The notes beneath the pieces were generated by a model. That model searched no databases. It was not told where the DNA came from and saw only the letters and a program-made list of their open reading frames with translations. DNA of 64,000 nt from Streptomyces sp. BV286 (GTDB lineage: Bacteria > Actinomycetota > Actinomycetes > Streptomycetales > Streptomycetaceae). The stretch covers positions 310,001 to 374,000 of the forward strand of contig NZ_JAHRIB010000152.1 of assembly GCF_019090165.1 (NCBI RefSeq). Direction: 5' to 3'. Below, piece after piece: positions 7,332 to 13,909 of this stretch; position 1 is the stretch's first letter; each line of letters starts with the position of its first letter. Both the position numbers and the translations under genes were made by a program.

Positions 7332-9494
7332 ATGAGATTGCCCCAGGAACCAGGTGCCCCGAGCCCGGCCGCCCGGCAGCTGCTGCGACGGGTACTGGGC
7401 GACCGGTCCGCGGAGTTCTCCGCCGACGTGGTCCTTGGCGGAGGCGGACCCGACTGGTACGAGGTCGATGCCGGCCCGGGAGGCGTCGCCCTGCGCGGCT
7501 CCAGCCCGGTCGCGGTCGCCTCGGCGCTGCGGTGGTACCTGCGGACCGTCTGCGGCACGCAGATCACCTGGGACGCCCCCGCCCCCCACCTGCCGGACCG
7601 TCTGCCGCGCACCGGGACGGCCGCCCGGACGGTCTCCCCCCACCTGCACCGCTACCACTTCAACGTCTGCACCTTCGGTTACACCACGGCGTTCTGGGAC
7701 TGGGCGCGCTGGGAGCGTCACATCGACTGGATGGCCCTGCACGGCGTGACCACCCCGCTGGCGATGACCGGCCTGGAGGCGGCCTGGCAACGGGCCCTGC
7801 TGGACACGGGCCTCGACGACGGGACCGCCCGGCGTTTCCTCGGCGGACCGGCCTACCTGCCGTGGAACTGGCTCGCCTCGCTCGACGGCTGGGGCGGCCC
7901 CCTGCCGCAGAGCTGGATCGACGCACACGCGGAACTCGGCCTGCGCATCCTGGACCGGGAACGCGCCCTGGGCATGCGGCCGGTACTCCAGGGCTTCTCC
8001 GGACACGTCCCGCGGGAGCTGATCGCGGAGCGGGGCGCCCGGGCGACGACCCTGCCCTGGTGGGACTTCGAAGTCGGTGTCCTGGACCCCCGGGACCCGC
8101 TGTTCGAGGAGTTCGGCACCACCCTGCTGACCGAGCAGACCCGGCTGTTCGGCACCGACCACCTCTACGCCGCCGACCCGTTCATCGAGACGACACCCCC
8201 GGTGAGCGACCCCGCGGACATCGCCGGGGTGGCGCGGGCCGTGCACGGCGTCATGACCGCCGTGGACGACCGGGCCACCTGGGTGCTCCAGGCGTGGCCC
8301 TTCTCCTACCGTGCGGACTACTGGACACCGGACCGCACCCGGGCGTTCCTCGACGCCGTCCCGGACGACCGGATGCTGATCCTGGACCTGTGGGCCGAAC
8401 ACCGGCCGGTCTGGCCGCACACCGACGGCTACCGGGGAAAGCCCTGGGTGTGGTGCATGCTGCACAGCCTCGGCGGGCGCCCCGGCCTGTACGGAAAGCT
8501 CGACGAGATCGCCACCGGCGCCGCCCGGGCCCGCGCGGACGAACGCGGCAGGTCCCTCGCCGGTGTCGGCGCCGGCATGGAGGCGTTCGGCGGCGACCCC
8601 GTCCTGTACGAGCTGCTGGCGGACGTCGCCTGGCAGGGCGCCGTCGACGACGTACGGGCATGGCTGGAAACGTGGACCCGGGCCCGGTACGGCCGGGCGA
8701 CGCCCGCACTGCTGCGCGCCTGGGAGCTGCTGCACGACACCGTCTACGCGGCAAACGCCCCCGGGCCGCCGGGCTCGGTCGTCGTCTGCCGGCCCACACT
8801 GGAGGGCGAACTGCGGAACGAGCTCCCGGTGCACCTCGCCGGGCCCCCGTCCCCCACCGTGCCGCCGGGCCTGGCCGAGGCATGGACGCTCCTGGCCGGC
8901 GAGGCGAGGCGCGAGGACAGCTCCGGCCCGCTCGGCAGGGACCTGTGCGACGTCACCGCCCAGGTCCTCACCCACCTCGCGTGCGAGAGGCAGTGGCGGG
9001 CGGCGGACGCGGCCCTGGCCCGGGACGCCGAAGCCTTCCACCGGGCCGCGGGTGACCTGCTGGACATCATCGGAGACCTGGACACCCTGCTGGCCACCCG
9101 GCCCGAACACCGGCTCGACACCTGGCTGGACGACGCCAGGAGCTGGGCCACCACCCCGGCCGAGGCCGAGCTGTACGAGGCCAACGCACGACGCGTCCTC
9201 ACCCTCTGGGGCCACACCCACAGCAAGCTGCACGACTACTCCGGCCGCCACTGGGCCGGTCTGGTCCGCACCTTCTACCTGCCCCGCTGGCGCAGCTGGT
9301 ACGAGCACATCGCCCGGGCGCTGGAGAGCGGATCCCCGTACCCGGCAAAGGACTTCGAGGAGTCCCTGCTCGCCCAGGAGGAGTGGTGGGTGGCCGACCG
9401 GGGCCCGACGGCGGCACCGGAACCGGACACCGCAGCAGCGACCCTGGACGTGGTGCGTACGCTGATGCCCCGCTACCGCGTCCCCGGGGGATAG
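7332..9494 (+). CDS. Alpha-N-acetylglucosaminidase, GH89 (NAGLU-like), no export signal
   Basis: This 720-residue enzyme should remove terminal alpha-linked N-acetylglucosamine from glycans such as heparan- or mucin-type sugars. The diagnostic GH89 block is YHFNVCTFGYTTAFWDWARW followed by ERHIDWMALHGVT. Further conserved parts are VLQGFSGHVPREL, WVWCMLHSLGGRPGLYGKLD and GAGMEAFGGDPVLYELLADVAW, which holds the likely catalytic glutamate. The start ATG 7332 has AGGAG eleven bases upstream. The N-terminus (MRLPQEPGAPSPAARQLLRR) is not a Sec or Tat signal, so the enzyme is probably cytoplasmic, unlike secreted bacterial GH89 enzymes. The GntR gene follows after 27 bases, presumably on the same transcript. 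Confidence 0.9.
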   Translation: MRLPQEPGAPSPAARQLLRRVLGDRSAEFSADVVLGGGGPDWYEVDAGPGGVALRGSSPVAVASALRWYLRTVCGTQITWDAPAPHLPDRLPRTGTAARTVSPHLHRYHFNVCTFGYTTAFWDWARWERHIDWMALHGVTTPLAMTGLEAAWQRALLDTGLDDGTARRFLGGPAYLPWNWLASLDGWGGPLPQSWIDAHAELGLRILDRERALGMRPVLQGFSGHVPRELIAERGARATTLPWWDFEVGVLDPRDPLFEEFGTTLLTEQTRLFGTDHLYAADPFIETTPPVSDPADIAGVARAVHGVMTAVDDRATWVLQAWPFSYRADYWTPDRTRAFLDAVPDDRMLILDLWAEHRPVWPHTDGYRGKPWVWCMLHSLGGRPGLYGKLDEIATGAARARADERGRSLAGVGAGMEAFGGDPVLYELLADVAWQGAVDDVRAWLETWTRARYGRATPALLRAWELLHDTVYAANAPGPPGSVVVCRPTLEGELRNELPVHLAGPPSPTVPPGLAEAWTLLAGEARREDSSGPLGRDLCDVTAQVLTHLACERQWRAADAALARDAEAFHRAAGDLLDIIGDLDTLLATRPEHRLDTWLDDARSWATTPAEAELYEANARRVLTLWGHTHSKLHDYSGRHWAGLVRTFYLPRWRSWYEHIARALESGSPYPAKDFEESLLAQEEWWVADRGPTAAPEPDTAAATLDVVRTLMPRYRVPGG

Positions 9495-9521
9495 CGGACA
9501 CGTGCGAACCGCGGAGTGAAT

Positions 9522-10259
9522 GTGACGGTCGAGGACAGGCGCTCAGACGACGGCCCGGCGACGGAGTCCTACAAGCACGAGGCGCTGCGGCGACAACTCC
9601 AGGCCGACATCGCCCGGATGCGTCCCGACGAGGCGCTGCCCACCGAACGGCAGCTCGCCGAGCGGTACGACGTCAGCAGGGCGACCGCCCGGCGCGCGCT
9701 CCAGGCACTCCGCGAGGACGGCCTCGTCCGCAGCGTGCGGGGCGTGGGAACGTTCGTCTCGCACCCCCAGATCACCAAGACGTCCACGCTCACCTCGTTC
9801 TCCGAGGACCTGCGCTCGCGCGGCTACCGGCCCAGCGCCGAACTCCTGTCCGCGGAGCTCGTCGACGCCGACCTGCACCACTCCACGGCCCTGGGCGTCG
9901 ACCCCGGCACCACCCTCCACCGCATCGAACGGCTGCGCCTCGGCGACGACTTCCCCATCTGCCTGGAGACGGTCTACCTCTCCGCCGAGCGATTCCCGGC
10001 CCTGGACGAGTCGCTGTTGAAGGGATCGCTCTCGGAAGCCCTGCAGATCACCCAGGGGGTCCGCGTCGTGCGGGCCACCCAGCAGATCAGAGCGGTGAAC
10101 GTGACCGGCCGCCAGGCCGGACTGCTCGGCGTCAAGGAGGGCTCCGCCGCCCTGCTCGTACGACGCACGGCGTTCGACGAGACGGGGCACGTCGTGGAGT
10201 ACGGCGAGTCGCTGTGCCGCGGTGACCTGTACGAGTTCTCGCTGGTGGTGACGAAGTAG
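9522..10259 (+). CDS. GntR family regulator, HutC subfamily (UTRA domain)
   Basis: This 245-residue protein has an N-terminal winged helix (about residues 15-80, with LPTERQLAERYDVSRATARR) and a C-terminal UTRA effector domain of the HutC type. HutC regulators of sugar genes are usually repressors released by a sugar phosphate such as GlcN-6-P or GlcNAc-6-P. GTG 9522 was chosen because GGAG at 9513-9516 is well spaced from it, whereas an alternative GTG at 9516 overlaps that site. The gene lies directly behind the GH89 gene. The most likely target is the pair of operators at 7178-7189 and 7287-7300, making it the local regulator of both divergent units. Confidence 0.88.
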   Translation: MTVEDRRSDDGPATESYKHEALRRQLQADIARMRPDEALPTERQLAERYDVSRATARRALQALREDGLVRSVRGVGTFVSHPQITKTSTLTSFSEDLRSRGYRPSAELLSAELVDADLHHSTALGVDPGTTLHRIERLRLGDDFPICLETVYLSAERFPALDESLLKGSLSEALQITQGVRVVRATQQIRAVNVTGRQAGLLGVKEGSAALLVRRTAFDETGHVVEYGESLCRGDLYEFSLVVTK

Positions 10260-10278
10260 CGCCACCGCGCGGCGCACG

Positions 10279-10295
10279 CTCTGCCGTCGGCGAAT
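10279..10295 (+). promoter_or_regulatory. PopR-type activator box upstream of clpP3
   Basis: The sequence TCTGCC, three bases, GGCGAA resembles the PopR box reported for S. lividans clpP3, which I recall as TTCTGCC-3N-GGCAGAA. It lies 95 bases before the clpP3 start codon. A near-identical copy is found at 12187-12203 upstream of popR. Binding is inferred from this match, not shown. Confidence 0.5.
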
Positions 10296-10389
10296 CTGCT
10301 GCGGGCCGAGATTCCTTCCGTGCCGCCGCCGGCGGACCGAGGGTGGGGACAACGCGGCGCTCCGGGCCGCGTCACCACCAGGAGGAGCC

Positions 10390-11067
10390 ATGGCACTCAG
10401 CAGCACCGGACCCGCCCTCGGGCACCCGACCGGCCTCGGCCGGGCCCCGACGCCACGGGCCGAGGAAGGCGACACCCCCGCGTCACGGTTCGACGACCAC
10501 CTCGCCGCCCAACTCCTCAACCAGCGCATCATCCTCCTCGGCACCCAGGTCGACGAGGTGTCCGCGAACCGCGTCTGCGCGCAACTGCTCCTGCTCTCCG
10601 CGGAGGACGCACGCACCGACATCGGCCTCTACATCAACAGCCCGGGCGGCTCCGTGCACGCGGGCCTCGCGATCTACGACACGATGCGCCTCATCCCGAA
10701 CGACGTGTCGACCCTGGCCATGGGATTCGCCGCCAGCATGGGGCAGTTCCTGCTCACCGTCGGCACTCCCGGCAAGCGCTACTCGCTCCCGAACGCGCGC
10801 ATCATGATGCACCAGCCGTCGGCCGGTATCGGCGGCACCACCGCCGACATCGCCATCCAGGCGGAGAACCTCCAGTTCACCAAGGAGACCATCGAGCGCA
10901 TCACCGCCGAGCACACCGGCCAGAGCGTGGAGACGATCTCCCGCGACGGTGACCGCGACCGCTGGTTCACGGCCGAACAGGCCAGGGAGTACGGCATGGT
11001 CGACCGGGTCGTCGAAGCCCTCGACGACGTCCGCCCGGCGTCCTCGAAGCGACGGATGGGACTCTGA
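10390..11067 (+). CDS. clpP3: ATP-dependent Clp protease proteolytic subunit ClpP3
   Basis: This 225-residue serine peptidase forms the proteolytic chamber used by Clp ATPases. All three catalytic residues are visible: Ser116 in GFAASMGQF, His141 in RIMMHQPSAG and Asp190 in DGDRDRWF. A 30-residue extension precedes the ClpP core. The start ATG 10390 follows a strong AGGAGG. The gene is the first of a two-gene clpP operon facing a PopR-like regulator, the arrangement known for clpP3-clpP4 in Streptomyces, a back-up pair switched on when the main ClpP1P2 protease fails. Confidence 0.92.
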   Translation: MALSSTGPALGHPTGLGRAPTPRAEEGDTPASRFDDHLAAQLLNQRIILLGTQVDEVSANRVCAQLLLLSAEDARTDIGLYINSPGGSVHAGLAIYDTMRLIPNDVSTLAMGFAASMGQFLLTVGTPGKRYSLPNARIMMHQPSAGIGGTTADIAIQAENLQFTKETIERITAEHTGQSVETISRDGDRDRWFTAEQAREYGMVDRVVEALDDVRPASSKRRMGL

Positions 11068-11068
11068 C

Positions 11069-11674
11069 ATGAGCCAGTACACGATCCCGAGCGTCGTCGA
11101 GCGCACCCCCCAGGGCGAGCGCTCGTACGACATCTACAGTCGGCTGCTGTCCGAGCGGATCATCTTCCTCGGCACCGAGATCGACGACGGCGTGGCCAAC
11201 GTCGTCATCGCGCAGCTGCTCCACCTGGAGTCGTCGGCACCCGAGCGGGAGATCGCGATCTACCTCAACTCGCCCGGCGGCTCGTTCACCTCGCTCATGG
11301 CGATCTACGACACGATGAGCTTCGTCAGCGCGCCCATCTCGACGTTCTGCGTCGGACAGGCCGCCTCGACCGCGGCGGTGCTCCTGGCTGGGGGAGACCC
11401 CGGTCGGCGCTTCATCCTGGAGCACGCCCGGGTGCTGCTGGGCCAGCCCGCGAGCGGCGGCGCACGGGGTACGGTCTCCGACCTGAGCCTCCAGGCCAAG
11501 GAGATGATCCGGATCCGTTCCCAGGTCGAGGAGGTGCTGTCCCTGCACACCCACCACTCGGTGGAGAGCCTGCGCGCCGACATGGACCGCGACAAGGTCT
11601 TCACCGCGCAGGAGGCAGTGGCGTACGGGCTCGCCGACGAGGTGCTGAGCCGGCGTCTGGCCGTCGCCGCCTGA
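11069..11674 (+). CDS. clpP4: ClpP-like subunit ClpP4 with catalytic His replaced by Gly
   Basis: This 201-residue protein is a ClpP paralogue starting one base after the clpP3 stop, so the two are co-translated and probably form a mixed barrel. Ser100 (GQAASTAAVLL) and Asp175 (MDRDKVF) are present. The position of the catalytic histidine reads ARVLLGQPASGG, with glycine 125 (codon ggc) where other ClpP proteins have MHQP. On this reading the subunit should be proteolytically inactive and serve a structural or regulatory role in the ClpP3 complex. The C-terminus is RRLAVAA, and its codons form the left arm of the terminator hairpin at 11658. Confidence 0.9.
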   Translation: MSQYTIPSVVERTPQGERSYDIYSRLLSERIIFLGTEIDDGVANVVIAQLLHLESSAPEREIAIYLNSPGGSFTSLMAIYDTMSFVSAPISTFCVGQAASTAAVLLAGGDPGRRFILEHARVLLGQPASGGARGTVSDLSLQAKEMIRIRSQVEEVLSLHTHHSVESLRADMDRDKVFTAQEAVAYGLADEVLSRRLAVAA

Positions 11675-11701
11675 GGGGTCCGCCTCAGGCGGCGACGGCC
11701 A
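11658..11701. terminator. Hairpin terminator between clpP4 and popR (19-bp stem)
   Basis: A perfect 19-bp stem (11658-11676 with 11683-11701) encloses a 6-base loop. The left arm overlaps the last codons and stop of clpP4. It stands between two converging genes, and its symmetry lets it act in both directions. No U-tract is present, as is usual in Streptomyces. Confidence 0.8.
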
Positions 11702-11733
11702 CCGGGGCTGCGGGGCCGTGGGGTCACGGGGCC

Positions 11734-12141
11734 TCAGGCGGCGAGACGGATGTCGCCCGTCCGGGACCTCGCCTCCGTGCGCCGCGGCGCGGTGCGGGAC
11801 CCGAGCGGCCTGGGCCGGGCCTGGAGGGTGAGCCGGCGGTGGGTCAGGGCGAGCAGATCGGCGAGGCCGAGCCCGAGCGCGTGCGCGGCGGCCGCGAGGA
11901 CCTCGGACGAGGCCTCCTTGCGGCCGCGCTCCAGCTCGGAGAGGTACGGCATCGAGATGCGGGCCGCGTCGGCGACATCCTTGAGGGTCCTTTCCTGCGC
12001 GAGCCTCTCGCGCCGCAGGACGTCACCCACGACGTCCCGCCACAGGGGCTCCCGGGGTGTCGGCTCCTCCCGTTCGGCCGGCTCGGCCGGCACGGGTCGC
12101 AGGGGAATGACGCGGGCTTGGTCGGACGCGTGGCTGCTCAC
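11734..12141 (-). CDS. popR: XRE-family activator of the clpP operon, PopR/ClgR type
   Basis: This 135-residue protein has a helix-turn-helix (about residues 35-95, with RTLKDVADAARISMPYLSEL then ERGRKEASSEVL), the form shared by PopR and ClgR. It converges on clpP3-clpP4, as popR does in Streptomyces. The C-terminus ends in RLAA; two terminal alanines are known to mark PopR for ClpP degradation, so the activator accumulates only when ClpP1P2 is impaired. The GTG start at 12139-12141 overlaps a GGAGG-like sequence, so a start at a later in-frame GTG is possible. A PopR-type box lies 46 bases upstream, suggesting self-control. Confidence 0.82.
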   Translation of the reverse strand: MSSHASDQARVIPLRPVPAEPAEREEPTPREPLWRDVVGDVLRRERLAQERTLKDVADAARISMPYLSELERGRKEASSEVLAAAAHALGLGLADLLALTHRRLTLQARPRPLGSRTAPRRTEARSRTGDIRLAA

Positions 12142-12186
12142 TCCTCCACCCTAGGAAGTGCGGCCCGGTTCGGGGAGGCCAACGCG

Positions 12187-12203
12187 TTCTGCCCTCGGCG
12201 AAG
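12187..12203 (-). promoter_or_regulatory. PopR-type box upstream of popR
   Basis: TTCTGCC, three bases, GGCGAAG matches the box upstream of clpP3 (10279-10295) at nearly every position, including the shared TC in the spacer. It lies in the 71-base gap between popR and the preceding gene. Two copies placed before the two transcription units of one module support a shared regulator. Confidence 0.5.
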
Positions 12204-12212
12204 CACGGGCCC

Positions 12213-12644
12213 TCAACGCTCCATCACCCGCTGCCGCCACCAGGCGCCGGGCGGCTGCCCCCACGGAGTCTCACGCCGCCACGGTTCGGGAAGGGTCCGG
12301 CGTACCAACCGCTCGTCGGCGCGGGCGAGTCGGCGCAGAAGGTCGGTGCGGGCACCGGACGGCAGCCGGTACAGGGCGTCCTCCAGCGTGTCCCGCGCCT
12401 CGCACGGGCTGCAGCAGGGACAGTCCGCGTCCAGCAACGCGGTCAGGTCGTGCCGGGGGCGGCGCACGGCGTGTTCGTACGTGGCGAGGGAGTCGGCGAC
12501 GGCGTCGCGCCACAGATGCTCCGCCTCCACGCGGCGGATCGCCGCGCGGGTGAGCGCGGAGACACCGGTGATCCGGCGGACGGTCACATGTCGGGAGGGC
12601 TGCCACCGCTCGGCGCGGACGGCACTCGGCCGCCTACGCGGCAC
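12213..12644 (-). CDS. Conserved hypothetical protein with Cys cluster
   Basis: This 143-residue basic protein is not recognised. It has a helical middle (ALTRAAIRRVEAEHLWRDAVADS) and a cysteine cluster CPCCSPCEAR around residue 75 that could bind a metal. It ends in an arginine/tryptophan-rich tail (EPWRRETPWGQPPGAWWRQR). There is no signal peptide or membrane span. The GTG start follows an AAAGGG site. It lies upstream of popR in the same direction with a 71-base gap that contains a PopR-type box, so co-transcription is doubtful. Confidence 0.65.
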   Translation of the reverse strand: MPRRRPSAVRAERWQPSRHVTVRRITGVSALTRAAIRRVEAEHLWRDAVADSLATYEHAVRRPRHDLTALLDADCPCCSPCEARDTLEDALYRLPSGARTDLLRRLARADERLVRRTLPEPWRRETPWGQPPGAWWRQRVMER

Positions 12645-12753
12645 GGCCCTTTCTGATCGAGGTCATGCGCGCATCCTGCACGCTCGCCCCCGCCGGGCGC
12701 CACCAGATATCGACGACACCCGCTCCGTGAACTTCTGTCGGTGGACCGGGCGT

Positions 12754-13755
12754 TCAGTGGGCGTGCGGCTCGTCCCGGTGCACCGGCCCGTGCGCGGCCT
12801 CGCAGTGCGCGTCGTCGGCGGCGCCGGTGCGGACCTCCAGGACGTCCTCGGGAGCGTGGTCGACCTGAAGGGTGGTGTGGGTGATCTCGTGGTCGCACTG
12901 CAGGATCTTCTCGAGGTCCCGGCGCACCGTGTGGCAGTCCGCGACGGGCTCGACCAGGACGTGCGCGGACAGTGCGGGCTGCCCCGACGTGATGGTCCAG
13001 ACATGGAGGTCGTGCACTTCGCGGACCGAGGGGTGCGCGACCAGCTGGTCGCCGATGCCGTCCGGGTCGAGGTGCGCGGGCGCCGCCTCCAAAAAGATCC
13101 GCCCCGATTCGTGCACGAGCCCGTAGCCCGCCTTGAACATGAGGGCCACCACGACCAGGGTGGCGATGGCGTCGGCCCGCGCGAACCCGGTGAGCAGCAC
13201 GACGAGACCGGCGATCGCGGTACCGACGAACGCGAACAGGTCGTTGAGTATGTGCTGGTAGGCGCCCTCGACGTTGAGCGAGGACCGGTTGGCCTTCGAG
13301 ATGCACCAGGCCGCCGCGATGTTCACCACGATCCCCGCCAGGGCCGTGCCGAACACCAGCCCGCCCTCCACCTCGGGCGGATCGATCAGCCGCCGCACCG
13401 CCTCGTAGGCCAGCCAGCTGCCGAGCAGCAGCAGGGTGAGTCCGTTCGCCTGGGCGGAGAGGATCTCGGCCCGCTTGAGGCCGTACGTGAAACCGCCACG
13501 GGCCGGGCGCGCGGCCAGTCGCATCGCGATGAGCGCCAGCACGATGGACACCGCGTCGGTGAGCATGTGCGCCGCGTCGGATATCAGGGCGAGCGATTGG
13601 GCGAGGATGCCGATGACGACCTCGATCGCCATGAACGAGGTGATGAGGGTCAGCGCGATCGCGAGCCAGCGGCTGTCCGCGTCCGCGGCGACACCGTGCG
13701 AGTGCCCCGCGTGCCCGCCCGACCCGTGGTCGTGGCCGTGGTGCGCGCTGGTCAT
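12754..13755 (-). CDS. Cation diffusion facilitator (CDF) metal exporter, CzcD/ZitB-like
   Basis: This 333-residue membrane protein should export divalent metal, most likely zinc, in exchange for protons. It begins with a histidine-rich segment (HHGHDHGSGGHAGHSHG), then six membrane spans with the CDF metal site DAAHMLTD in span 2 and HILND in span 5. The cytoplasmic C-terminal domain is of the HDLHVWTITSG type. The C-terminus is again His-rich (HRDEPHAH). ATG 13753-13755 was chosen since it begins the His-rich tail and follows an AGGGGG site. A 17-base A/T-rich near-palindrome at 13838-13854 upstream could be a metal-regulator site. Confidence 0.92.
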   Translation of the reverse strand: MTSAHHGHDHGSGGHAGHSHGVAADADSRWLAIALTLITSFMAIEVVIGILAQSLALISDAAHMLTDAVSIVLALIAMRLAARPARGGFTYGLKRAEILSAQANGLTLLLLGSWLAYEAVRRLIDPPEVEGGLVFGTALAGIVVNIAAAWCISKANRSSLNVEGAYQHILNDLFAFVGTAIAGLVVLLTGFARADAIATLVVVALMFKAGYGLVHESGRIFLEAAPAHLDPDGIGDQLVAHPSVREVHDLHVWTITSGQPALSAHVLVEPVADCHTVRRDLEKILQCDHEITHTTLQVDHAPEDVLEVRTGAADDAHCEAAHGPVHRDEPHAH

Positions 13756-13837
13756 GAGTGTCCCCCTCGATCCGGTGTCCGACCCCCGCAGTGAAGCGCA
13801 CCTCGGGGAGATCGGCAAAGGCTGCACCGGTGACCGT

Positions 13838-13854
13838 TGTCATCATCGTTAACA
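13838..13854. promoter_or_regulatory. Possible metal-regulator site upstream of CDF gene
   Basis: TGTCATCATCGTTAACA is an A/T-rich imperfect palindrome in an otherwise GC-rich spacer, 83 bases upstream of the CDF start. Its size and partial symmetry are reminiscent of Zur- or ArsR-type sites, but it does not clearly match either consensus. Confidence 0.25.
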
Positions 13855-13909
13855 GGCCCTTGACCTGCGACGACGCTCTCGTGGTGACAGGTCCCGACGG
13901 AGGCTGGGG

